A DNA stretch of 25,882 nt, taken from positions 1 through 25,882 of the forward strand of contig JAEXPQ010000091.1 in the NCBI GenBank assembly GCA_023446735.1, read 5' to 3'. The stretch's first letter is position 1; the number at the start of each line of letters is the position of its first letter. Positions 1 through 7,601 of the stretch are shown here, piece by piece. The stretch is from Verrucomicrobiota bacterium (GTDB lineage: Bacteria; Verrucomicrobiota; Verrucomicrobiia; Opitutales; Opitutaceae). A program made the translations under genes and the position numbers. Under the pieces are notes generated by a model, which saw only the letters and a program-made list of their open reading frames with translations, was not told the origin of the DNA and made no database searches.

Positions 1-1
1 G

Positions 2-73
2 GACGCGGCCGGCTTCGTCCCCGTGCCGGCGAATGCGCGGCACGAGGCGTTGCAGCCCTTCGCCGGCCGCTGA
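2..73 (+). CDS. 3' end of an unidentified gene (5' partial)
   Basis: An open frame enters from the left edge and stops at TGA 71-73, giving a 23-residue tail that contains GFVPVPANARHEALQPF. Many phosphate-binding PstS-type proteins end in a G-[YF]-[VI]-P-[VL]-P segment just before the stop, so a substrate-binding protein of that kind is possible. The piece is far too short to decide. It runs toward the minus-strand AI-2E transporter gene, so the two are convergent with 72 bp between them. I see no terminator hairpin with a T-run in that gap. Confidence 0.35.
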   Translation, partial: DAAGFVPVPANARHEALQPFAGR

Positions 74-145
74 GGCGGCGCGGCGCACGGCGCCAGCGCT
101 CGGGCGGCCCGCGGCGATTGTCGATCGCGCCGGATACGGCCGCGG

Positions 146-1294
146 TCACGCGGCGGCGGGCGGGGTCTCCAGGTACTTGTGCTTCACGAGGCGCCAGGCG
201 GTGACGAAGAACGCCGTGAGCGGGATGGCGAGGACCATGCCGAGCAGGCCGTCAAGCGCGGTGCCCCAGAAGAGGATGGCGACGATGATCGCGACGGGGT
301 GCAGCCCGGTCTGCCGGCCCATGATGCGCGGGGTGAGGAACCAGCCCTCGAGCGCCTGCACCGCCGCGAAGATCGCGAGGACCGTGCCGACGAGCCAGAG
401 CCCGCCCTCGGGCTGGAAGAACGCCAGCGGCAGCGCGATGGACAGGCCGAGCATCGTGCCGAGGTACGGGATGATGTTGAGCAGCCCCATGCCGAGCCCG
501 ATCACCAGGCCGAAGTTCAGGCCCGCGATGCTGAAGCCGGTCGCGTAGATCGCGCCCATGATCAGCCCGATCAGGATCTGGCCGCGGAAGAAGGCGACCA
601 CGATGCCGACGAACTCGCGTACCAGGAAAACGACGTCGTCGCGCAGCTCCTCGCGCAGGAACGGCAGGAGCCCCCGGACCTGCGCGAACGCGTCGCCGGT
701 GGAGCGCAGGAAGAAGAACAGGTAGACGGGCACGAGCGCGAGGCCGACGAGGAAGCCGAACGCGCCGCGCAACTTGCCGAGCGCCGCCTTCACGCCCGGG
801 ACGAGCCCGGCGAGCAGCTCCTTGCCCTGGGCCTTGAGGTCCTCGACGAACGGTTTCACCGAGGGGTTCTCGAGCTGCGTGTCGACATACGCCTTCCATT
901 CGGGGAAGTGCGTCTGGCCGTAGGCGGTGGCGCGTTCCCAAAGCTGCGGCGCGCTGTGGGCCAGCTCCACGGCCTGGCCGACCACGCGCGGCGTGATCGT
1001 CACGACCACACCGAGCAGGGCGAGGACGAAGAGCCCGTAGAGGACGGTCACGGCGGCGAGGCGACCGATGCGTAGCCGCCGTTCGATGACGCTTACGACC
1101 GGCTGGAGGATCAGGGCGACGATGCCGGCGCAGGCCAGCGGCCAGAGCACGGCGGCGAAGAAGCCGAGCGCCCGGGAGAGCCCGAGCACGATGGCCGCGA
1201 GCAGCAGGACGATCGCGAGCGCTGCGGCGAGCGCGAGGGCGAAGGCGACGATCTTGCGTTGGGTGGAGCTGAACAGGGCGGTGGGTTCGGCCAT
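146..1294 (-). CDS. AI-2E family transporter (membrane permease)
   Basis: This 382-aa integral membrane protein has the layout of the AI-2E/YdgG-PerM family (PF01594). A short N-terminal tail is followed by two or three hydrophobic helices (about residues 15-95), a long amphipathic soluble stretch (about 100-190), and a C-terminal bundle with the Gly-rich segment LGMGLLNIIPYLGTMLG. That segment, with its N-x-I-P-Y core, is the most typical family motif. Members have been linked to autoinducer-2 export or Na+/H+ antiport, so the substrate here is open. The ATG at 1294 is preferred to an in-frame TTG six bases upstream. There is no good ribosome binding site at either. The gene stands alone, convergent with the gene at the left edge and divergent from the tRNA. 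Confidence 0.88.
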   Translation of the reverse strand: MAEPTALFSSTQRKIVAFALALAAALAIVLLLAAIVLGLSRALGFFAAVLWPLACAGIVALILQPVVSVIERRLRIGRLAAVTVLYGLFVLALLGVVVTITPRVVGQAVELAHSAPQLWERATAYGQTHFPEWKAYVDTQLENPSVKPFVEDLKAQGKELLAGLVPGVKAALGKLRGAFGFLVGLALVPVYLFFFLRSTGDAFAQVRGLLPFLREELRDDVVFLVREFVGIVVAFFRGQILIGLIMGAIYATGFSIAGLNFGLVIGLGMGLLNIIPYLGTMLGLSIALPLAFFQPEGGLWLVGTVLAIFAAVQALEGWFLTPRIMGRQTGLHPVAIIVAILFWGTALDGLLGMVLAIPLTAFFVTAWRLVKHKYLETPPAAA

Positions 1295-1462
1295 GGGCAA
1301 GGGTGCTGGCGCGGAGGTTACGCGGGGCGGCGGGCGGGTCGAGGTCGATCGAGAGCTTTGCGCCGACTGCTGTTGCGATCACGCCAGCGGTGGGCGCGAG
1401 GTGCTTGGGCGCGGGGCGCTTTTTCAACGGGCGGCCGGGGACGAAATTTCCGAAAAAACTCC

Positions 1463-1490
1463 TTGCATTCAGGGCGGTCCGCTCGATTCT
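1463..1490 (+). promoter_or_regulatory. Candidate promoter for tRNA-Ala
   Basis: TTGCAT (1463-1468) and GATTCT (1485-1490) are separated by 16 bp and lie 23 bp before the mature tRNA 5' end, a normal distance for a sigma-70-type promoter. An A/T-rich patch at 1444-1460 sits directly upstream and could act as an UP element. The -10 box matches the consensus poorly, so this is a candidate only. Confidence 0.4.
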
Positions 1491-1513
1491 CTCGCCTCTC
1501 GTTTTTTCGAAGT

Positions 1514-1589
1514 GGGGTCGTAGCTCAGTTGGAAGAGCGCCACAATGGCATTGTGGAGGTCAGGGGTTCGAGACCCCTCGGCTCCACCA
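1514..1589 (+). tRNA. tRNA-Ala, anticodon GGC, CCA encoded
   Basis: A complete cloverleaf can be folded by eye. The acceptor arm pairs GGGGTCG (1514-1520) with CGGCTCC (1579-1585), discriminator A is at 1586, and the encoded CCA is at 1587-1589. The acceptor contains the G3:U70 wobble pair that defines alanine tRNAs. The anticodon stem CCACA/TGTGG holds the loop ATGGCAT, with anticodon GGC at 1547-1549, which reads GCC. The T arm has GGTTCGA. It is followed at once by an intrinsic terminator, so it is probably a single-gene transcript. Confidence 0.97.
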
Positions 1590-1595
1590 CTTTAG

Positions 1596-1627
1596 AAAAC
1601 GGCATCCTCAAAAGGGATGCCGTTTTT
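1596..1627 (+). terminator. Intrinsic terminator after tRNA-Ala
   Basis: A 12-bp stem (AAAACGGCATCC, 1596-1607, with its complement at 1615-1626) closes a 7-nt loop and ends in a run of five T. It begins seven bases after the encoded CCA. The A/T pairs at the base give it a partly bidirectional look, but only the tRNA lies close upstream. Confidence 0.9.
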
Positions 1628-1756
1628 CGTTTTCCGGAATTGGCCCGGGCGGATTGACCGGCCGGAGATTTCTGCCAGCCTGCGCGCTCCCGCAGGGCAG
1701 ACAAGGTGCGCAATTCGGCGCCCCCGTCCTCGCGGCAGATCATCCCCGAACTACCC

Positions 1757-2041
1757 ATGAAATCCATCCGTGTTCTGTTGGCCTTCTCGGTCTTCGCCCT
1801 CTGCGCCGGCCTGGCGTCCGCCCATTGCGGCACCTGCGAGAAGAAGGGACATTCCGACGAGGCGAAGAAGCAGGAGTGCGCCGCCAAGTGCGACAAGGCC
1901 AAGGAAGGCTGCGAGAAGGACTGCGCCAAGCCCTGCTGCAAGAAGGAGTGCTCGGAGGCCGACAAGGCCAAGTGCGACAAGGACAAGAAGAGCTGCTGTC
2001 CCGCGGCCGCCGAGGCCGGCAAGGACGCTGCCAAGAAGTAA
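1757..2041 (+). CDS. Small exported Cys/Lys-rich protein, possibly metal-binding
   Basis: The ATG at 1757 gives a 94-aa protein with a clean Sec signal peptide: MKSIRVLLAF, a hydrophobic core, then an ASA cleavage site near residue 22. An upstream in-frame start at 1706 would put 17 polar residues before the signal and is unlikely. The roughly 70-residue mature part has 12 cysteines, many lysines and almost no hydrophobic residues. Cysteines occur as HCGTC, singly, and in two CC pairs (KPCCKKEC and KKSCCP). I do not recognise a named family. The composition suggests a periplasmic or secreted metal-binding (metallothionein-like) or disulfide-stapled protein; this is inference. It is monocistronic, with its own terminator, and convergent with the membrane protease gene. 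Confidence 0.8.
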   Translation: MKSIRVLLAFSVFALCAGLASAHCGTCEKKGHSDEAKKQECAAKCDKAKEGCEKDCAKPCCKKECSEADKAKCDKDKKSCCPAAAEAGKDAAKK

Positions 2042-2067
2042 TCTGCCGCCCCCGTCCGAGACTTGCC

Positions 2068-2095
2068 GCCGCCGCTCACCGCGGCGGCTTTTTTT
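2068..2095 (+). terminator. Intrinsic terminator of the Cys-rich gene
   Basis: GCCGCCGC (2068-2075) pairs with GCGGCGGC (2081-2088) around a 5-nt loop and is followed by seven T (2089-2095). It lies 27 bp after the stop of the Cys-rich gene and touches the last codon of the convergent protease gene. Confidence 0.88.
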
Positions 2096-3188
2096 ATCGC
2101 TCGCGGCGGCGCGCGTGGCGGATCGCGCGCACGGCTTCGTCGAGCCGGGGCGCATCGCAGACGCCGATCAGCTGGCCGGCCGAATAGACTGGGTAGAGTT
2201 TCTGCGGCCCGCGCCGGAGATCGCGCACCATCGGGGCGAGCGGCCATTCGGCCTGCAGGATCTCGAAGTCGTGCTCGGCGTGGCTCGCGAGCGGTTCGTG
2301 CTCGCGCCCGGCCCGCAATGCGGAGGCGATCCGGGCGCGCGGCACGATCCCGACGGGGCCGGACGGGCAGAGGAGCAGCAAGTCCTGTGGCACGTTGCGG
2401 CGCAGCGTCTCGAACGCCGTCGCCACGGTGGCCTCGGGCGGAAAGCCGAGGAAATCGCCGCGGGTTACGTTGGCAACGATCAGGCCGCCGTAGAACTCGC
2501 GGTTGCGCACAAAGCGATATTCGGTCTCGGCGCCGTACGCGATGAAGAGAAACAGGACCGCCAGCAGCCAGTGCTCGCGCCAGTCCAGGAGCGCGTAGGC
2601 GACGCCCGCCAGTGCGACGCCCTGGCCGATGCGCGCCGCCCAACGGGTTGCGGTAAGGTAGTCGAGCCGCGTGGCGAGGGCGGCGCGCAGCATCCGGCCG
2701 CCATCCATCGGGAAGGCCGGCAGGAGGTTGAAGACGCCCATCACGATGTTCACGTAGAGCAGCAGGCGCGGGATCTCGGCCCAGGCCGTGGGCACGTCGA
2801 CCTCGCCGAGCGGTGCGGGCCAGCCGAAGACCGTGAGCAGGACCGCGATCAGCGCGTAGTTGACCGCCGGACCGGCCAGGGCGATCACGAACTCGCGGCG
2901 CGGCTCGCGTGGGATCGTGTCGAATTCCGCCATGCCGCCCACCGGCAGCAATAGGATGCGGTTGGTGCGGATCCCGTAGCGCCGCGCGGCGAGGCAGTGG
3001 CCCAGCTCGTGCAGCACCACCACGGTGAACAGCAGGAGCACGAAACTCACCGACCAGAGCATGGTCGTGAACCCGCCGCCGTCCATCCAGCCCACGGTGG
3101 CCGCATACGCCAGCAGCAGCACGAAGGACACATGGGCTTCGAGCCGAATCCCGAAGACCGGGAACAAGGCGATTGACCAGCGGAGCAT
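2094..3188 (-). CDS. Site-2-type zinc metalloprotease (M50) with CBS-like tail
   Basis: This 364-aa polytopic membrane protein matches the bacterial Rip3-like/SpoIVFB-like M50 group. The zinc motif HELGH is at residues 60-64 in the second hydrophobic helix, and the third zinc ligand lies in NLLPAFPMDGGR, with Asp162. LAGPAVNY (residues 104-111) is another family signature between them. After the last membrane segment (around residue 225) a soluble region of about 130 residues has the size and pattern of a pair of CBS-type modules, ending PVYSAGQLIGVCDAPRLDEAV. Such proteases cut membrane-embedded substrates, often anti-sigma factors; the substrate here is unknown. The gene is divergent from the sigma-54 activator, with 59 bp between start codons. 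Confidence 0.9.
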   Translation of the reverse strand: MLRWSIALFPVFGIRLEAHVSFVLLLAYAATVGWMDGGGFTTMLWSVSFVLLLFTVVVLHELGHCLAARRYGIRTNRILLLPVGGMAEFDTIPREPRREFVIALAGPAVNYALIAVLLTVFGWPAPLGEVDVPTAWAEIPRLLLYVNIVMGVFNLLPAFPMDGGRMLRAALATRLDYLTATRWAARIGQGVALAGVAYALLDWREHWLLAVLFLFIAYGAETEYRFVRNREFYGGLIVANVTRGDFLGFPPEATVATAFETLRRNVPQDLLLLCPSGPVGIVPRARIASALRAGREHEPLASHAEHDFEILQAEWPLAPMVRDLRRGPQKLYPVYSAGQLIGVCDAPRLDEAVRAIRHARRRER

Positions 3189-3247
3189 TTGAACGGAAAA
3201 AATCCATTTGGCCGCGGCGCCGTCGCCGTTGTCAATCCACGCCTCCG

Positions 3248-4792
3248 ATGCCCACCGACTCCAGCGCTCCGCACCTGCCCACCATCCTGCTCATCGACGA
3301 CGACGAGGAGATCCGCTACTCGCTCGGCCGCGTGCTCGGGACCCGCCAGTACCGCATCGTCGAAGCCGGCAGCGGCGAGGAGGGGATCGCGATCGCCAAG
3401 AAGGGGGCGCCCGACCTCGTGTTTCTCGACATTCGCATGGGCGGCATGAGCGGCATCGAGACGCTCCAGCACCTCCGCGCCCAGCACCCGCACCTGCTCG
3501 TGGTGCTCATGACGGCGTTCGGCACTGCGCAGACCGCCATCGAGGCGATGAAGTTCGGCGCGTTCGACTACGTGATGAAGCCGTTCGACGCCGACAAGGT
3601 CCTCGCGATCGCCGAGAACGCGCTCAAGACCAAGGCCGACCTCCAGACCGCCGCCGGCTACAAGCCGAAGGTGAAAAGCGAGGACTACAAGGAGGGCATC
3701 GTCGGCTCCTCGCCGGCCATGCAGGAGGTCTTCAAGGTCATCGGCCAGGTCACCGCGAGCGATGTCACCGTGCTCATCTCCGGCGAGAGCGGCACCGGCA
3801 AGGAGTTGGTCGCCCGTTGTATCTTCCAGCACAGCCACCGCTCGTCGAAGCCGTTCATGGCGGTCAACTGCGCCGCGATTCCCGAGAACCTCATCGAGAG
3901 CGAGCTTTTCGGCCACGAGCGCGGCTCGTTCACCGGCGCCACCGGCCAGCGCAGCGGCAAGTTCGAGCTGTGCGACGGCGGCACGCTCTTCCTCGACGAG
4001 ATTGGCGACATGTCGCTGGCCACGCAGACGAAGATCCTGCGCGTCCTGCAGGAGGGCGAGATCCAGCGTGTCGGCGGTTCGGAGACACTGCAGGTCGACG
4101 TGCGCGTGATCGCCGCCACCAACCGTGATCTCGAGCAGATGGTGAAGGCCAAGACCTTTCGCGAGGACCTCTACTACCGGCTCGCCGTCGTCCGCCTGCG
4201 CCTGCCCAGCTTGCGCGAGCGCACGACCGATATCCCCGAGATCGTCGACTTCATGCTCCAGAAGATGGAGAAGGCGAAGAAGGCCCGTGTGCGCAAGGTG
4301 TCCCCCGAAGCGATGGACATTCTCGTGCGCCATCGCTGGCCGGGCAATGTGCGCGAGCTGGAGAACGCGGTTTATCGCAGCGCCGTGATTGCCCAGGGCG
4401 ACACCATTATCGTGAAGGATCTGCCCGCCGAGTTGCGCGAGGCGGTCGCGGCCGGCGCGGGGCTCCCTGCGGAGTCCGCCCCGGCGGCTCCGGTCCCGGC
4501 GCCGAGCGGACCGGCTGTCGTTGCCAAAACGGCTGGGCCCGCGACGCCGTCCGCCGCCGCTCCGGCGACCGTGAACCTCGAGGCGGCGCTCGATTTCGTC
4601 TATCAGCAGCTCAGCGCCGACAAGGCGGAGACGATCCTCGAGCGCCTCGAACGCGAGATGATCGTGCGCGGCATGAAGGAATTCGGCGGCAACCAGGTGC
4701 GCACCGCGGAGCGGCTCGGCATCACCCGGGCGACACTGCGCAAGCGGCTGGATGTGTTGCGGGGCGGAACCGGCGTGGTCGACGCGGAGTAG
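3248..4792 (+). CDS. NtrC-family sigma-54-dependent response regulator
   Basis: This 514-aa protein has the three classical parts. The receiver (about 10-125) has the acidic cluster DDD at 17-19, phospho-acceptor Asp61, Thr89 and Lys111. The AAA+ domain (about 150-385) has Walker A GESGTGKE at 179-186, the sigma-54 contact loop GSFTGA at 226-231 and Walker B GTLFLDE at 245-251. An Ala/Pro-rich linker (about 405-450) leads to a Fis-type HTH ending GITRATLRKRLDVL. The usual contact loop is GAFTGA, so Ser replaces the second residue. The start at 3248 (MPTDSS) is preferred to an in-frame ATG at 3173, which would lie inside the divergent protease gene. No histidine kinase is adjacent, so the signal is unknown. 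Confidence 0.95.
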   Translation: MPTDSSAPHLPTILLIDDDEEIRYSLGRVLGTRQYRIVEAGSGEEGIAIAKKGAPDLVFLDIRMGGMSGIETLQHLRAQHPHLLVVLMTAFGTAQTAIEAMKFGAFDYVMKPFDADKVLAIAENALKTKADLQTAAGYKPKVKSEDYKEGIVGSSPAMQEVFKVIGQVTASDVTVLISGESGTGKELVARCIFQHSHRSSKPFMAVNCAAIPENLIESELFGHERGSFTGATGQRSGKFELCDGGTLFLDEIGDMSLATQTKILRVLQEGEIQRVGGSETLQVDVRVIAATNRDLEQMVKAKTFREDLYYRLAVVRLRLPSLRERTTDIPEIVDFMLQKMEKAKKARVRKVSPEAMDILVRHRWPGNVRELENAVYRSAVIAQGDTIIVKDLPAELREAVAAGAGLPAESAPAAPVPAPSGPAVVAKTAGPATPSAAAPATVNLEAALDFVYQQLSADKAETILERLEREMIVRGMKEFGGNQVRTAERLGITRATLRKRLDVLRGGTGVVDAE

Positions 4793-4856
4793 GCTCCGGC
4801 GATCGCCCGCCCGTTGGCGGGCGGTGCGGCCCGAAGGTGGCGCCAGCGGTGCGCGG

Positions 4857-4892
4857 AAAAAGTGAACCCGCGGCCGTCGGAACGGCCGCGGG
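4857..4892 (-). terminator. Probable intrinsic terminator of the glutamate synthase-like gene
   Basis: On the minus strand, an 11-bp GC-rich stem (arms 4867-4877 and 4882-4892, 4-nt loop) lies 44 bp after the stop codon of the gene ending at 4936. It is followed by TTCAC and five T. The T-run is offset from the stem by five bases, which lowers confidence. Confidence 0.5.
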
Positions 4893-4935
4893 CGGAGGCG
4901 CGGGCGGAGTGGCGCGCCCCGTGATAGCTCGGCGC

Positions 4936-6570
4936 TTACGACTGCAGGATTGCGAGCGCCTTGTCGTTCTCGGAGTCGGTCATGTACGGGATACCGGTCT
5001 CGGCGGCGGTCTCGCGGTTGGCGGCCATCAGGTCGCCGCGCTCGATGCCGGAGAGACGGACCTTGCGGGCGCCGGCCATGAACTGCTGGAGGCCGGCCGC
5101 GAGCTTGTCGGCGTAGGCGAACATCGCGACGGCGCCGTACGGGATGTTCTTCATCTCGTCGGAGCCGACCTTCTTGGCGACCGTCTCCCACGCGGAGAAG
5201 ATCTCCTCGGGCTTGTCGCCGAAGGTCGAGACGGTGGCGGGCAACTCGTCCCAGTGACCGTGCACCTCGACGCGGCGGTCTGGCTTGAGGACGCCCTCGA
5301 TGTTGCTGCCGACGAATGCCGGGATCATCGGCGCGCGGCCCATGCAGACCAGCTTCACGAACGGCGAGCCGAGCGCGAGGGCCTTGAAGACGTGGTCCTC
5401 GCGGGCGAAGCCGCCGGCGAACGACAGATCGGCCACCTCGTGGCCGCGGTCGGCCAGCATCTTCGTGAACTGGTAGGCCTTCGTGTGGAGCGGGAGCGAC
5501 GGCACGCCCCAGTGTTCCATCATGTTCCACGGGCTCATGCCGGTGCCGCCGCCGGCGCCGTCGATGGTGAGCAGGTCGAGCTTCGCGTCGGCCGCGCAAC
5601 GGATGGCGAGCGCGAGGGCCTCCATGCCGTAGGAACCGGTCTTGAGGGTGATGCGCTTGTGACCGAGTTTGCGCAGGCCGGCCACGGCGGACATGAATTG
5701 ATCGCGGACCTGTTGCGCCGAGGAGAGCGCGGTGGCGCCGAGGCGGCTGTGTCGGGCGAAGGAGCGAATGCCGCCCTCCTTGAAGGACTTCTCGACGACC
5801 GGATCGTACGGGTCCGGATCGACGATGTAGCCACGGTCCTTGAGGAAGCGGGCGTATTCAATGTTGTCGACCTGGATCTCGCCGCCGATGCACTTGGCGC
5901 CCTGGCCCCACTTGAGCTCGAGGATGACCTTGTCGCCGTATTTCTCGACGAGGTACTCGGCCACGCCGTTGCGGGTGTCCTCGACGTTCATCTGCACGAT
6001 GATCGCGCCCTTGCCGTGGTAGTAGCGCAGGAACATCGCGATGCGCCGGTCGAGCTCGGGCGAGATCTCGATGCGGCCGTTCTTGAGCACGGACTTGCGA
6101 TCGACGCCGACCACGTTCTCGCCCACGACGATCGGGAATCCGCAGAGCGCGGCGCCCACGGCGAACGAGTTCCAGTAGCGCGCGGCGACGAAGGTCGAGC
6201 CCAGCGCGCCGGTCATGATCGGCAGGTCGCATTCCACCGGGTGGGCCTTGCCGAACTTCGTGGAGACATCGACCTCGGGGAAGATGCAGTGGTCGCCGCC
6301 GTGGTTGCCATCGGCGCCATGCCAGCCGTACGCGTACCCGTGGATGCGGAGCGCCTCGTAGCCCACGCCCACCGCGGTGGTGTTGCCGGAGCCGGAGGTG
6401 ATGTAGCCGAACTTGCGCGGGTAGAGCATCTCGCGGCCGCGCAGGGAGGACAGCCAGGTCTCGCATTTGCCCTTGCACGCGGAGTCGCAGAGCGTGCAGA
6501 GGCCGGATTCGCAGGGGTTGCCCCGGTTCGAGGTGCCGAGGGCATCGTTGGTCTTACGCCATTCGATCAT
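4936..6570 (-). CDS. FMN-binding glutamate synthase-family protein
   Basis: The 544-aa product is the FMN/Glu_synthase domain alone (PF01645 type), without the glutamine amidotransferase domain or the structural beta-helix of large GltB. Typical segments are ELKWGQGAKCIGGEI, the LKTGSYGMEALALAI stretch, and LLTIDGAGGGTGMSPWN, the phosphate/FMN loop region. Residues 20-36 carry five cysteines (C-x4-C-x2-C-x3-C-x3-C) in NPCESGLCTLCDSACKGKC. These are unlike the 3Fe-4S site of GltB and may bind an Fe-S cluster or zinc. The ATG at 6570 is chosen because the family begins close to it. An in-frame ATG at 6621 would place the start inside a dyad. Activity as ammonia-dependent glutamate synthase is plausible but unproven. 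Monocistronic. Confidence 0.85.
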   Translation of the reverse strand: MIEWRKTNDALGTSNRGNPCESGLCTLCDSACKGKCETWLSSLRGREMLYPRKFGYITSGSGNTTAVGVGYEALRIHGYAYGWHGADGNHGGDHCIFPEVDVSTKFGKAHPVECDLPIMTGALGSTFVAARYWNSFAVGAALCGFPIVVGENVVGVDRKSVLKNGRIEISPELDRRIAMFLRYYHGKGAIIVQMNVEDTRNGVAEYLVEKYGDKVILELKWGQGAKCIGGEIQVDNIEYARFLKDRGYIVDPDPYDPVVEKSFKEGGIRSFARHSRLGATALSSAQQVRDQFMSAVAGLRKLGHKRITLKTGSYGMEALALAIRCAADAKLDLLTIDGAGGGTGMSPWNMMEHWGVPSLPLHTKAYQFTKMLADRGHEVADLSFAGGFAREDHVFKALALGSPFVKLVCMGRAPMIPAFVGSNIEGVLKPDRRVEVHGHWDELPATVSTFGDKPEEIFSAWETVAKKVGSDEMKNIPYGAVAMFAYADKLAAGLQQFMAGARKVRLSGIERGDLMAANRETAAETGIPYMTDSENDKALAILQS

Positions 6571-6606
6571 TTTGGTGTTTCGTTGTTGGGGTTTGCGGAG
6601 GAAGGC

Positions 6607-6647
6607 CCGGCGTTCAGGCATGAAAAATATTCATGCGTTGACGCCGG
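6607..6647. promoter_or_regulatory. 41-bp two-tier dyad upstream of the glutamate synthase-like gene
   Basis: CCGGCGT (6607-6613) and ACGCCGG (6641-6647) enclose a second perfect inverted repeat, GCATGAA (6618-6624) and TTCATGC (6630-6636), with a 5-bp A/T centre. The arms are separated by 4-nt internal segments. It lies 37-77 bp upstream of the preferred start at 6570. It could be an operator, or a leader hairpin in the mRNA. No T-run follows. Confidence 0.5.
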
Positions 6648-6779
6648 GTGGTCTTCGAAAGAACGGTCGATTCGCGCGCGGGGGTGGGGCGCGCGTTGGT
6701 GGTTGTCGCAACTCCGCCGGGCCGCGGCGAGTCTGCGGAGCGGCCCGGTCGCAAGAATTAGCGCCGCCGCGAGGGCCTG

Positions 6780-7601
6780 TTAGCGTTTCGTATCGGCGGC
6801 TCGCGCGGTGTCGGGGGCGAGCGCGTACCGACCGCGCCGACGCGCGAGGCGGAGTGGCGCGCCGAAGGTCGAGGAGAGCTGCCGGGCGGTGAGCGTGCGG
6901 GCCAGCGGCCCGGCCGCGAGCACGTGGCCGCCGCGCAACAGGAGCGCATGCGTGAACCCCGGCACGATCTCCTCGACGTGATGGGTCACCAGCACGAGCG
7001 CCGGGCCTCGCGGCGCCGCGGCGAGCCGCGCCAAGTGCGCCAAGAACGTCTCGCGCGCGACGGGGTCGAGGCCGGCGCAGGGCTCGTCGAGGATCAACAG
7101 CCGCGGGCGGGCCATCTGGGCCCGGGCCACCAGCGTGCGTTGGCGTTCGCCTTCGGAGAGCTGGAGCCAGGCGCGGTCGGCGGCGTGAGCGAGTCCGACC
7201 GCGGCGAGCAGCCGCCGGGCGCGCCGGTGCGCCGCGGCGGGAAAACGCCCCCAGGGGTTCAGCATCGCGCGATGGCCGCCCAGCACGGTCGCGAATGCCG
7301 TGGTGTCGGGCTCGATCAACCGCGGCATGCCGGCGCCGACCAGTCCCACGTGTTCGCGCAACTCGCGCCAGTCGCTGCGGCCGAACTGCCGCCCGAGCAC
7401 CTCGATTTCGCCGCCGGAGGGCGTGAGGTAGCCGGTGAGCGCCGCCAGCAGCGAGCTCTTGCCCGCGCCGTTGGGTCCGAGGAGAACCCAGTGCTCGCCG
7501 CGTCGCACGGTCCAGTCCAGGCCGCCGAGGATCTCGGTGCGGCCGCGCACGACGCGCAGGCCGCGCAGGGCGAGCAGGGGACGGGTGCCGCCGGCGCTCA
7601 T
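6780..7601 (-). CDS. ABC transporter ATP-binding protein, YlmA-like, no permease
   Basis: This 273-aa ATPase has Walker A GPNGAGKSS (42-50), the signature LSEGERQR (148-155, an LSEGE variant), Walker B LLILDEP (168-174), D-loop GLD and the switch His at about 207 in VTHHVEE. The combination of an SEGERQR signature and DEPCAGLD resembles the YlmA/ModF-like orphan ATPases. No membrane subunit is encoded nearby, so it either works with a distant permease or has a non-transport role. Its start codon overlaps the stop of the MBL gene by four bases (ATGA), so the two are translated together. The last 25 residues are Arg/Ala-rich and may be unstructured. Confidence 0.9.
   Translation of the reverse strand: MSAGGTRPLLALRGLRVVRGRTEILGGLDWTVRRGEHWVLLGPNGAGKSSLLAALTGYLTPSGGEIEVLGRQFGRSDWRELREHVGLVGAGMPRLIEPDTTAFATVLGGHRAMLNPWGRFPAAAHRRARRLLAAVGLAHAADRAWLQLSEGERQRTLVARAQMARPRLLILDEPCAGLDPVARETFLAHLARLAAAPRGPALVLVTHHVEEIVPGFTHALLLRGGHVLAAGPLARTLTARQLSSTFGAPLRLARRRGRYALAPDTARAADTKR

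Noticed and set aside
4804..4823. Hairpin CGCCCGCC-CGTT-GGCGGGCG after the sigma-54 activator as a terminator
   Set aside because: The 8-bp stem is real but no T-run follows on the plus strand, so it is not called as an intrinsic terminator.
3047..5599. An 850-codon minus-strand open frame across the protease start, sigma-54 activator and glutamate synthase genes
   Set aside because: It spans parts of three well-supported genes, and its sequence is His/Asp/Arg/Leu-rich without domain logic, so it is a GC-rich shadow.
4837..6783. A 648-codon plus-strand open frame opposite the glutamate synthase-like gene
   Set aside because: It is a shadow of the real minus-strand gene, with no motif and a biased His/Glu/Val/Arg composition.
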